From Prorocentrum cordatum (lineage: Eukaryota > Sar > Dinophyceae > Prorocentrales > Prorocentraceae), in NCBI GenBank assembly GCA_963575745.1, contig CAUYUJ010001448.1, forward strand, positions 602,957 through 627,956: a DNA stretch of 25,000 nucleotides, written 5' to 3'. A model generated the notes under the pieces. The model did no database searches. It worked only from the letters and a program-made list of their open reading frames with translations, and was not told the DNA's origin. The position numbers and the translations under genes are program-made. Every line of letters begins with the position of its first letter. Positions within the stretch are counted from its first letter, which is position 1. Positions 10,158 through 21,085 of the stretch are shown here, piece after piece.

Positions 10158-10816
10158 TCGAACTCTCATTTCTGAAGAATAATTGTTGTTGATCCCCCCC
10201 GTCCGGTGCACATTGCTTTTTTTCCAATTGAAGTAACCTTCCTGGGGCTCGCACCCTGTTTTTTATCAGGGAAAGTATTGAGGGTCAAACTGCGTTGTTA
10301 GCCCCCGGTTTACAGCAACAGCGGCTCCCGCTTGATACTTCCTTAAATTTTTGAAGAATCGCGCCCTCGCTTGGGACTTCCATGCGATTTACCACCAGAT
10401 CGCGGCTCCCGCTTGACACTTCCTCACAATTTATGGAAGAATCGCAGCTGTACGTCCCCCCGTGGGGGTATCCACGATCTGTTCTTTCAAGGGGGTGGTA
10501 CGTGGCGCTGTTTATGGCGCGACCCATAGCGAAACTTATTGTTGGAGTGGCTGGCGCAGGCCGTGGCGCAAGCTGAATCGCCACTCACAGCGCTCCCTCC
10601 TTCTTGCCCTTCCTTTCCCTTCCTCCGATCCCTTCGTCCTCATTCTCCCCCGTTATCTGTTACCCTTCATTTTCAAGGGCTTCACCAACCACGCTTGGCA
10701 GGGAATGAATATAACCCCCAAGCGGGGTACGATCGAAGGCGAAGTGGGCGGGTATCCAAGGCTTGGGATATGCGTATTGCATGACACGCGAGCAAATCAG
10801 AGCGAACAGTCTTAAA
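10158..10816 (+). repeat. Compound repeat family, copy 2 (short)
   Basis: Module A spans about 10158-10310 and module B about 10320-10445. A non-repeated segment follows at about 10446-10696, and module E (10697-10816) closes the copy. The 21-bp CTTCGTGGCCCC segment and the TCG tract are absent. The interior has CCCCCCGTGGGGG (about 10457-10469), a small hairpin, and no convincing gene. This is the shortest complete copy. Confidence 0.85.
10697..10816 (+). repeat. Module E, copy 2
   Basis: It matches the other E modules in GGCAGGGAATG, ACCCCCAAGCGGGGTACGAT, CGAAGGCGAAGTGGGCGGGT, CTTGGGATATGCGT and GAGCGAACAGTCTTAAA. The C-run/G-run stem is kept although its loop differs from copies 1 and 4. 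Confidence 0.85.
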
Positions 10817-10823
10817 CTGATTG

Positions 10824-10824
10824 A

Positions 10825-10885
<61 letters not shown>

Positions 10886-10910
10886 ATGGTTGTTGTTGTT
10901 GTTGTTGTTG
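10824..10910. repeat. (TTG)n tract between copies 2 and 3
   Basis: Almost pure TTG triplets with one TTATGG interruption lie between module E of copy 2 and module A of copy 3. Confidence 0.95.
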
Positions 10911-11197
10911 TTGAGTTTTTCATTTCTGCAATCAGTACTGTTGACCCTCCTCTGGTAACCGTTGTATTTTTCAATTGAAGTGCCTCCCTCGGGGCTCACA
11001 CCTTGTTTTGCTATCGTGGGAAGCGTAGTGCCATCAAACTGTGTTTTTGGGCTCCGAAATGGAACAACAACGGCTCCCGCTTGATACCTATACGACTACC
11101 CTGTGGGTGCTAGGGAGGTTGGGGGGGGGAGGGGACCAGCAACAGGCAACAGTGGGGATTGTTGTTTTGACGATGCCAGTGGAATTGTTGCGTTGCC

Positions 11198-11264
11198 GCT
11201 CGCTCTTGGGAGCCTTGGTGTCGAGTTGTTTACGTCACCCTTCGCTCTTGGGCGCCTTGGTACC
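11198..11264. repeat. 67-bp direct repeat, copy a
   Basis: This segment reappears at 12208-12274 with a single difference. It contains two related words, CTCTTGGGAGCCTTGGTGTC and CTCTTGGGCGCCTTGGTACC, 42 bp apart. On the minus strand both would encode TKAPKSE. It overlaps the 3' end of the gene relic. Confidence 0.9.
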
Positions 11265-11939
11265 AGGCGTCTTTTGCCACGCGGCCACCACGATCTTCCC
11301 GCCGCCAGCATCCGTGAACCCCGCTTCAGCCACCATTCGGAGGTTGCCGTTCTTAGCGGCTTGCTTGGAGGTACCGATGCCAAGGGACCTGCCGCAGAAG
11401 TCGAACGCCGCCCGGCGGGTTGCACCAGTAGCATTCTCCTTGAGAAGTTCAGCGATGCCCTTGATGTCCAATGCGATCTGCAGCCCCTTATCGGGATGCG
11501 CCAACGCTTCCGGGCTGGTGGGCGGGACTCGGATCAGTGTGGATGGGTTGCAAAGCAAGACCACCGACTTCAACGGGCCGCCGATGAAGTCCGAGTTGGC
11601 TCAGGTGTCGAAGCTCGGGTTCTGGAGCTTCCACACCGAATGTGCATCGAATTTTCTAGAGACTTCGATTGTTGCAGTGCGATTTTGGAAACTGAAGGGC
11701 GCCGCGCCGAGCATGTACTGCGCGGGCGCGTTGGGCACCAAAACGCAACTGAACCTCTGCGCCTCCACTTTTTCGTTTCTCGCTGTGAACGTGTAATCAA
11801 GGACCTTCGGGTCGAGGACCTTCACGTTCCACTTGGCGTGCTTGGCCGTCTGGGCGTTCATGTTCTTCAGCGTCTCCACGTCCTTGTCGAGCATTTCGGC
11901 TGGCAAAGCGTGGCCCCACTTAGCGAGGCCGAAGGAGGT
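11235..11939 (-). pseudogene. Decayed protein-coding fragment; possible OB-fold-like end; one in-frame TGA
   Basis: On the minus strand, one frame reads from about 11939 (RTSFGLAKWGHALPAEMLDK) to a TGA at 11235-11237. A single in-frame TGA interrupts it at 11604-11606, right after QNPSFDT; the same frame then resumes with ANSDFIGGPLKSVVLL. The product would be about 235 residues. It has normal, non-repetitive amino acid composition, unlike every other long open frame in the window. Visible segments include KVEAQRFSCVLV, APAQYMLGAAPFSFQN, KSVVLLCNPSTLIRVPPTSP and VAEAGFTDAGGGKIVVAAWQ. The last recalls the D-x-(S/G)-G-x-x-(I/V)-x-x-x-x-W pattern of replication-protein-A-type OB folds. From memory, similar multi-copy proteins occur in dinoflagellates, but I cannot search and the function stays unassigned. 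There is no plausible start codon with context, the 5' end runs into unrelated sequence, and the 3' end runs into a repeated TKAPKSE tail. A live exon with a TGA sequencing error, or one exon of a larger gene, cannot be excluded. Confidence 0.6.
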
Positions 11940-12045
11940 GCGTGACCGAAATGGGTGCGTTCGCGGCCCCCTCGCGTGCCGAGTGCAATAGAAGCCTTGA
12001 GCTGAAATCCCTGAATGGTAAGAGAGTTGAGGGGGGGAGACTCAA

Positions 12046-12168
12046 CGTCTCTCAATCGATCTCACAATGGACCCCACTATCGATTTCACAATCGATATCA
12101 CTCGATGGATCACACTATCGATCTCCCTCGATCGATCCCACTATCGATCTCACTATCGATCCCAGCCA
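12046..12168. repeat. TATCGATCTCAC minisatellite, block 1
   Basis: Units of about 12-13 bp of the form TATCGATCTCAC are mixed with TCGATCGA. ATCGAT and TCGATCGA are palindromes, so both strands are rich in the same words. The block sits directly upstream of the second copy of the 67-bp repeat. Confidence 0.9.
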
Positions 12169-12207
12169 ATATTGGAGCCTTGGTGTTCAGAGATCCTTTC
12201 GTTTCGG

Positions 12208-12274
12208 GCTCGCTCTTGGGAGCCTTGGTGTCGAGTTGTTTACGTCACCCTTCGTTCTTGGGCGCCTTGGTACC
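12208..12274. repeat. 67-bp direct repeat, copy b
   Basis: It is identical to 11198-11264 at 66 of 67 positions. A third, partial copy at about 12506-12550 combines GGAGCCTTGGTGTTCAGAGA (also at 12174-12193) with GCGTTGCCGCTCGCTCTTGG (also at 11190-11209). Confidence 0.9.
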
Positions 12275-12289
12275 ATTCCCCTCCGGGAG

Positions 12290-12480
12290 CCAACGAAATC
12301 ATTAGTTTTTTTCGTTCATTTTGCAAGGGCTTGGGGGGCCGTTTGGATTCGTCTTTTGGACCCATTGGGGGGCTCTTGGGGGCCTCTTGGGGGGCCTCTT
12401 GGGGGCCTGTTGGAGGTCTTTTTGGGCTTCTTGTGGGCCTCTTGGGGCCTCCCGGGAGCTTCTTGGAGCGACCCTTAAGA
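12290..12480. repeat. GGCCTCTTGGGG minisatellite
   Basis: GGGGGCCTCTTGGGG-type words recur every 12-18 bp. Open frames of over 100 codons cross this region on both strands, but they follow the repeat and show no domain. Confidence 0.7.
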
Positions 12481-12559
12481 GCCTGTTCCGCCAATGTTCG
12501 CACTGGGAGCCTTGGTGTTCAGAGATTGGTGCGTTGCCGCTCGCTCTTGGCACAGCATG

Positions 12560-13085
12560 CAGCACGGGATGTCGATGTGCCTGGCGATTTGATGTGCGTG
12601 TCGATCTGCTTTTCGATCTGCATGTCGATTTGAATTTCGATTTGCATCTCACTATCGGTCCCACTATCGATCCCACGATCGATTTCACTATCGACCTTAC
12701 TATCGATCTCACTCGATCGATCTCGCTATCGGTCTCATTCGATCGATTTCACTGCCGATCTCACTTTCGATCTCGTTTTCGACCCCACTATCGATCTTAC
12801 TATCGATATCATTCCTTCGATCCCACTATCGATCTCACTATCGATATCACTCCATCGATTTCACTATCGATCTCACTCTCGATCTCTCTATCGATCTCAC
12901 TCGATCGATCTCACCATCGATCTTACCCAATCGATCTTACCATAAATCCCACTTTCGCTTTCACTACCGATCCCACAATCGATTTCACCATCGATTTCAC
13001 TCGATCGATCTCACTATCGATCTCACTATCTATTTCACAATCGATCTCACAACCGACCTCACTATCGGTCTCATTATCGTTATCG
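12560..13085. repeat. TATCGATCTCAC minisatellite, block 2
   Basis: About 40 units of roughly 12-13 bp are present. The block starts with a TCGATTTGCATG variant (about 12560-12645) and then gives regular TATCGATCTCAC with intermixed TCGATCGATC. One plus frame (12321-13190) stays open with Ser, Ile and Thr periodicity. This is a repeat artefact. Confidence 0.9.
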
Positions 13086-13087
13086 CA

Positions 13088-13320
13088 CCAGCGGGGCACC
13101 GGGACACCAGCGGGATACCAGCCGGACGCCGACGGACACCGCGCGGCCCCGTTTGCCAGTCGGGAAACATTTGGTCCGGCCGCGCCTTAGCTACAGGAAA
13201 CTTACCGGGACACCAGCAGGACACTGGCGCGACACCGGCGGGACACCGCGCGGAGGCCGTTTGCCGGGGGGAATCATTTGGTCCGGCCGCGCCTCAGCCA
13301 CAGGAAACTTTCCCATCGCC
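13088..13320. repeat. CGGGACACCAG short repeats with a 107-bp duplication
   Basis: GGGACACCAGC-type words recur at about 12-bp steps. A longer duplicated part, CATTTGGTCCGGCCGCGCC plus ACAGGAAACTT, starts at 13168 and again at 13275. Each copy ends with ACCGCGCGG and GTTTGCC words. Confidence 0.8.
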
Positions 13321-13439
13321 CGCCTACGCAGCTTCGCCTCGCCCGCACGCGCGGCACGCACGAACACGAAACCGAAATCGATTTCCCAGTGGGGGGCTCT
13401 CCGTTCTACTTCGATTTCGTTTCCCAGCCTCCGATTTCG

Positions 13440-13665
13440 TCACAGTATATTCCAAGATCGCGCTCTCGCGCGGGACTTCCTCACAAGTCATGCAGGAATC
13501 GCGCTCTCGCGTTGGATTTCATCGCAATTCATTCAGACGCTGCGCCTTCGACGCTGAGGAATCACGCTCTCGCTTTGGCCTCTCTCTCTCTCTCTTTCGA
13601 TTTATTTGGGAATCGCGCTATCGCTCGAGCGTTCATCGCGATTCATGCAGGACGCACGCTTCAGC
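13440..13665 (+). repeat. Module B of copy 3
   Basis: Four or more diverged units of the ~42-bp type CAGGAATCGCGCTCTCGC are present, each followed by a GGGACTTC-type or ATTCAT segment. A short (CT)n run at 13580-13597 interrupts the third unit. It matches the B modules at 9300-9485, 10320-10445 and 14270-14530. Confidence 0.75.
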
Positions 13666-13869
13666 AACACGCCTTCTCGACCTGGCCGCTTGGGCCCGCC
13701 TTCCGACCCGCCCATTCGGGTCTACCCGCCCGATGGGCCCGTTCCGTTCTGCCGCGTGTTTTCTGCTCTTATCCCCCCTCCTACTGATCCCGTGCTCCAT
13801 CCTTCTCCCTCCTCCTTCCATCCGTCTTCTTTTCCCCTGTTTCAGGGGCTGCGCCAAGTACACGCGGCG

Positions 13870-13990
13870 GGCAAGGAAGATATACCCTTAAGGGGGTACG
13901 ATCGAGGACGAAGGGAGCGGGTATCGAAGGTTTGGGATACACGTTTTGAATTGCACGCGAGCAGGTCAGAGCGAACATTCTTGAAATGAT
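13870..13990 (+). repeat. Module E, copy 3
   Basis: It has GCAAGGAAGATATACCC, TTAAGGGGGTACGATCGAGG, GGAGCGGGTATCGAAGG, TTTGGGATACACGT and GAGCGAACATTCTTGAAATG. The stem bases before CGATCG differ from the other copies but can still pair (ACCC with GGGT around TTAAGG). Confidence 0.85.
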
Positions 13991-13994
13991 CGTT

Positions 13995-14077
13995 GGTTGC
14001 TGTATTTGTTGTTGTTGTCGTCGTCGTCCTCATCGTCGTCGTTGTCGTCGTCGCCGTCGTCGTCGTTATTGCTGTTG
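13995..14077. repeat. Mixed TTG/TCG tract between copies 3 and 4
   Basis: TTG and TCG triplets are interleaved, with some TCC and CGC. This shows directly that the two trinucleotide types occupy the same site in the family. Confidence 0.9.
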
Positions 14078-14544
14078 AACTCCCACAACTGAATAACAAT
14101 TCTGGTTGATCCCTTCCCTCCGGTGCACATTGTATTTTTCAATTGAAGTGCCCCTTCCGGCGTTCGCACCCGTTTTTTTTCATCAGGGAAAGTCTTCGTC
14201 CTCAACCTGTGTTGTTGGCCCCCGGGTTACAACAACACCAACAACAACCGCTCTTGTTTCAGACCTCCTCACAATTTAGCCAGGACTCCCGCTCCCGCCC
14301 GAGACTTTCTCGCATATTATTCAGGAATCGCGCTCTCGCTTGGGACTTCATTGCAGTTTATTCATGAATCGCTGTCTCGGCGCTGGAGTCGCGCTCGCGC
14401 TGGAGATTTACTTGTCACGTGCTCAAGGAAAGCGCCCTTGCGTTGGAACTTCCCGCAATTTACTCAAGCGCCGCGCTCCCGACATTCAGGCACCCAGGAG
14501 TCGCGCTCACGCTTAGGACTCCCTCGCAGATTATTTAGGAATCG

Positions 14545-15330
14545 TGATCTCGCTGCCCTTCGTGGCCCCGTTGCAGCCCTTCGTGGCCCCCTCGCTGTCC
14601 TTTGTGGACCCGCTGCAGCCCTTCGTGGCCCCCTCGCTGTCCTTCGTGGCTCCGTTGCAGCCCTTCGTGGCCCCCTCGCTGCCCTTCGTGGCCCCCTCGC
14701 TGCCCTTCGTGGCCCCGTTGCAGCCCTTCGTGGCCCCCTCGCTGCCCTTCGTGGCCCCGTTGCAGCCCTTCGTGGCCCCCTCGCTGTCCTTTGTGGCCCC
14801 GTTGCAGCCCTTCGTGGCCCCGTCGCTGCCCGTCGTGGCCCCGTTGCAGCCCCTCGTCGCCCCCTCGCTGCCCTTCGTGGCCCCATATATGTATGCCCTT
14901 CGTGGCCCCCGCTCGTTCGCGACCGTCGTGGCCCCATGTGCATGCCCTTCGTGGCCCCGCTGTCGCCCTTCGTGGTCCCCTCGCTGCCCTTCGTGGCCCC
15001 GTTGCTGCCCCCAGTGGCCCCGTCCTTGCCCTCCGCGGCCCAATATATGTATGCCCTTCGTGGCCCCCGCTCGTTCGCGCCCGTCGTTGCCCCATGTGCA
15101 TGCCCTTCGTGGCCCCGCTGTCGCCCTTTGTGGCCCCCTCGCTGTACGTGGCCCAGTTGCTACCTTCAGTGGCCCCGTCGTTGCCTTCTGTGGCCCCGCA
15201 TTATCTGCCCTTCGTGGCCCCCGCTCGTTCGCGCTCTTCGTGGCCCCATACGCATTCCCTTCGGGTCCCCTCTGTCGCCCTTCGTGGCCTACTTCGTGTC
15301 CTTCGTGGCCCTCCTGTCGTTCTCTCTCTC
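14545..15330. repeat. 21-bp minisatellite (CCCTTCGTGGCCCC)
   Basis: Units of exactly 21 bp alternate between GTTGCAGCCCTTCGTGGCC and CTCGCTGCCCTTCGTGGCC forms, giving a 42-bp higher order at 14545-14885. A larger ~158-bp duplication follows, starting at the ATATATGTATG words at 14885 and 15043. All three plus frames and two or more minus frames stay open for 280-440 codons because the unit has no stop and is a multiple of three. The plus frame beginning at 14544 reads as heptads PFVAPLQ and PFVAPSL. This is very probably not a gene. Confidence 0.9.
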
Positions 15331-15340
15331 GCTCTCGCTT

Positions 15341-15447
15341 TCGCTCGTCGTCGTCGTCGTCGTCGTCGTCGTCTTCGCTGTCGTCGTCGTCGACGTCGTC
15401 ATCGTCCTCGTCGTCGTCCTCGTCGTCGTCGTCGTCGTCGTCGTCGT
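15341..15447. repeat. (TCG)n tract inside copy 4
   Basis: TCG triplets with some TCT, TCC and GAC variants lie just before the GC-rich part and module E. A matching tract lies at 9835-9890 in copy 1. Confidence 0.9.
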
Positions 15448-15550
15448 CTATCCCCTGTCCGTCCCTCGTAGCGTCGGGTTGCCGTCGATCAGCGCTGCCG
15501 CTGGCCAGGCCGACGGTCCGCGGCCGCCCCGCCGCTTGCCGGGGCCCAGC

Positions 15551-15675
15551 CTGCAGGGAAGAAAGGTCTACCCCCAAAAGGGGTACGATCGAAGACGAAG
15601 AGGGCGGGTATCGAGGATTTGGGAAGTACGCGTTGACGGACACTCTAGCAGACAAGAACGAACAGTCTGAAAATG
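15551..15675 (+). repeat. Module E, copy 4
   Basis: It has CTGCAGGGAAGAAAGG, CTACCCCCAAAAGGGGTACG, ATCGAAGACGAAGAGGGCGG, GTATCGAGGATTTGGGAAG and GAACAGTCTGAAAATG. It contains the cleanest TACCCC/GGGGTA stem, with a CAAAA loop. Confidence 0.85.
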
Positions 15676-15769
15676 ATTGTTGTTGTGGTTGTTGTTGTCG
15701 TTGTTACCGTCGTCGTGTTCGTCGTCGTCGTCGTCGTCGTTGTTGTTGGTGCTGTTTGTTGTTGTTGGT
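15676..15769. repeat. Mixed TTG/TCG tract between copies 4 and 5
   Basis: TTG, TCG and GTT triplets, with a TTGGTGCTG interruption, run from the end of module E to the start of the fifth A module. Confidence 0.9.
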
Positions 15770-15833
15770 GTTGAACTCTCACTACTGAAGAATAGCTATG
15801 GTTGATCCCCCCTCTGGGGCACACTGTGTTTGC
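15770..15833 (+). repeat. Compound repeat family, copy 5 (truncated module A)
   Basis: TTGAACTCTCACTACTGAAG, GTTGATCCCCCC and GGGGCACACTG match the first half of module A. The similarity stops before CTCGCACCC. A lone B-like unit (TTTCGCTTGAGACTTCCTCA) at about 16529-16560 may be another fragment. Confidence 0.75.
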
Positions 15834-16377
15834 TCTCCCGTGGGGGATGCCGGGAATCTGGGGGTCACGTGCCCAGTCCAAGAAGATTTGACAATTTGGG
15901 GTCCCGGGACCTCAAAGGCTCCTCAGGATTGAGGACTGAGGCTGAAAGGACTCGGCATAAAAGGACCTGAGGACACGCCTACTCCGTGCCCAGCGGCACG
16001 GTTTTGGGCTGATGGGGCCGCAAAACTCACGGCGAGAGTTGGTAAACGCCGCCTTCTCGCAAGAGAGATTTCGCAATCCATTTCCTGAGCGACCGCCGGG
16101 GGCTGGGTCTCAGTCCCGCCCCAAAAGCAGGCCCAAGCACCTGCGCAGGGGTGCGTTCGCCGCCTGCCGCAAGGAGCGCGTTCATAGCCACAACGGGCCC
16201 AGACATCCGACGCTATGATTTTTCCAAGGCGCGACCCCCAAGGTCCGTCCCCTTCCCCGAGGCCAGTTCTTCGCCCCAGATTTTTTGTTTGTTTGTTATT
16301 GGTGCCAGGGCCCGAGAACGGGCCACGGAGGCAGAATCTGCAGCAGAAACGCCCATATTGAAAAGCTTATCTCGTCG
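15834..16377. other. No recognisable gene or strong repeat
   Basis: This is a mixed-composition stretch. It contains a few CCTCAGGA/GGACCTGAGG words like those of the 15-bp minisatellite (about 15910-15975) and a TTTGTTTGTTTG run near 16283. Plus-strand open frames are short, overlap each other and show no domain. Confidence 0.5.
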
Positions 16378-16480
16378 GAGATCTGGCCAGACCTTCCCCC
16401 CCTCCTCGTCCTCCTCCTGTTCCTCTTCCTCCGCCTCCTCCTCCTCCTCCTCCCCTTCTCCTTCTCCATTCCTTTTCCTA
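16378..16480. repeat. (TCC)n tract
   Basis: TCC/CTC triplets with variants run here. The short open frames of both strands across it are produced by the tract. Confidence 0.85.
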
Positions 16481-16555
16481 GTGAGACAATTCTCCTTGTC
16501 GCACCCCGAGGCCAGTTTTTAGGGCGGGCCGGGCGTTTCGCTTGAGACTTCCTCA

Positions 16556-17013
16556 CCATTTATGAGTCTGAAACTTAACACATTACAAGAGTTTTGCGGA
16601 TTGAGGGCTGGTGGTTTTCAAAATGTGGCTCTCGCTTTGCCGTGGCGCACATTCATTCTAAAAGATTGCACGAGTTTCACGGATTGAAGGCGAATCGTTT
16701 TCAACATGTGGCTCTCGCGGTAGCGCCGCGCGCATTCGTTTTAAGCATTCGCAGAAATTGCACGGATTGAAGGCGGGTGGTTTTCAGAATGTGGCTCTCG
16801 CCCTCGCGGCGCATATTCATTTTGAGCATTTGCAAGAGTTTCACGGATTGGTGGCGTTCCTTTTCAAAATGTAGTTCTCGCCTTAGCGCGGCGCACATTC
16901 ATGTTAAACATTTGCAAGAGTTTCACGGATTGAGGGCGGTTCCTTTTCAAACTGTGGCTTTCGCTTTAGCGCGGCGCACATTCGTTTTTGAAACCCGCAA
17001 GAGTTTCACGGGC
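16556..17013. repeat. 82-83 bp tandem repeat, about 5.5 copies
   Basis: GGATTG of the box TTTCACGGATTGAGGGCGG starts at 16598, 16681, 16764, 16845 and 16927, giving spacings of 83, 83, 81 and 82. The last copy breaks off after TTTCACGG at about 17009. The rest of each unit contains TTTTCAAAATGTGGCTCTCG, GCGCGGCGCACATTCATT and CATTTGCAAGAG. Several short frames cross it on both strands. Stops and the non-multiple-of-three unit argue against coding. Confidence 0.9.
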
Positions 17014-17040
17014 TCTCATCATCAGCATACCAAAAATAAT

Positions 17041-17215
17041 GTTTAGGAAGGGTTCAGGATTATGCGGGCGCAACAGTTACTTTGATTAGTTGTGCTGAAA
17101 TCCTAGGAATGGCGTTCTGTCAAGATTCAGGATCGTCAAGACGCAGCAGTCAGGTTGATCCGTGGCATTGAAATCCCAAGAACAATGTTTTGGCATGCTT
17201 CAGGATCTTCAAACG
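17041..17215. repeat. 73-bp tandem repeat, about 2.4 copies
   Basis: TTCAGGAT starts at 17053, 17126 and 17199, exactly 73 bp apart. Shared words are CAGCAGTCAGGTTGAT-like, TTGAAATCC and AGGAATG/AGAACAATGTTTTG. It directly follows the 82-83 bp array but is unrelated in sequence. Confidence 0.8.
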
Positions 17216-17324
17216 GTTGTCTTCCAACGAGGCAGTTTCATCAATGGAAATGAACCGTTTTAGGGGCCTATGAACAGGAAGCTTGGAGGGAGGGTTTACT
17301 CCAACATCGTTGATGACTCTTGGG

Positions 17325-17372
17325 TTTATACTGGTCCTCCTCTTCCTCCTCCTCCTCCTCTCGGGGTGCGCT
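17325..17372. repeat. Short TCC tract
   Basis: TCCTCC triplets here give the Leu-rich start of a 126-codon plus-strand open frame (17283-17663). That start mimics a signal peptide but is produced by the tract. Confidence 0.8.
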
Positions 17373-17603
17373 CACAGCTTCCAAGGCCGGCCCGCTGCGG
17401 CAGCTTCGGCGGGGACTCTGCCTAGAGGAGCCCGCCGCTGGCCAGGCTGGAAGCCTCCTGGAAGCCTCCAGAGGGCCCGAGAGGGCCGAGGATTTGCGGA
17501 AACGCGGGCCCGCGACCCCAGAAGGTCGAGCCTCGGCCCTGGGACCTCAGTCTTCGATCCTCCATTGGTAGGGCGTCGGGCCGCGCACAGACAGCCGAGG
17601 CTC

Positions 17604-17770
17604 GAGGCTCCACGGCCGAGGCTCGAGGCTCGATTGGTGAGGCTTCTGGCTGCGCATAGATGAACAGCCCCCCCAGGTAGTCCTGCCTGGCCTCGAGAGG
17701 TCCCCCGAGCAGTCTGGGGCGGTCTCGAAGCCTCACCGGATCGAGCCTCGAGCCTCTGCCGTCGAGCCTC
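17604..17770. repeat. Long inverted repeat, arms of about 43 bp, 80-bp spacer
   Basis: The left arm 17604-17646 and right arm 17727-17770 are reverse complements with about three mismatches and one 1-bp gap. The core is GAGGCTCGAGGCTCGAT on the left and ATCGAGCCTCGAGCCTC on the right. Both arms include GGTGAGGCTTC or its complement. The left side also contains a direct duplication of ATTGGT-(A/G)GGC...GCGCA at about 17566 and 17632. Confidence 0.85.
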
Positions 17771-17930
17771 AATCTTCGTTCCCTGCTCGGAGAGCTCCGC
17801 AGGCGGATTCGGGCTCTCGCCCTCGGACGCCGTGGCGTTGGCGGCGGGGAGTGGCTGCGAGGCGCTCGCCGTGCCCATACCAGTTTAGCTGCCGCTGCCC
17901 GCCCCCCGACAGTGGCAGAGAGAGGCCGCA

Positions 17931-21085
<3,155 letters not shown>

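Larger units (their letters stand above)
10911..13990 (+). repeat. Compound repeat family, copy 3 (with large interior insertion)
   Basis: Module A is at about 10911-11085. The interior, about 11100-13440, is foreign to the other copies: it contains a gene relic, a TATCGATCTCAC array and CGGGACACCAG repeats. Module B resumes at about 13440-13665, and module E is at 13870-13990. The simplest reading is insertion, or stepwise growth of other repeats, inside one copy. A chimera of two copies is also possible. Confidence 0.7.
14078..15675 (+). repeat. Compound repeat family, copy 4 (longest regular copy)
   Basis: Module A is at about 14078-14240 and module B at about 14270-14530. A 21-bp array lies at 14545-14885, followed by CTTCGTGGCCCC segments to about 15330. 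A TCG tract follows at about 15341-15447, then a GC-rich part with one CGACGGTCCGCGGCCGCC and module E (15551-15675). The right part aligns with copy 1 almost in full. The 21-bp array has no counterpart there. Confidence 0.85.

Noticed and set aside
14351-15788. Open frames of 439, 414 and 374 codons
   Set aside because: All overlap the same stop-free 21-bp minisatellite and TCG tract, on both strands and in different frames, so length is not evidence of coding.
17283-17663. 126-codon plus-strand frame with a signal-peptide-like start
   Set aside because: The hydrophobic Leu run is a short TCC tract and the rest is Arg/Pro-rich sequence from CTCGAG-type repeats; no domain or homologue is recognised.
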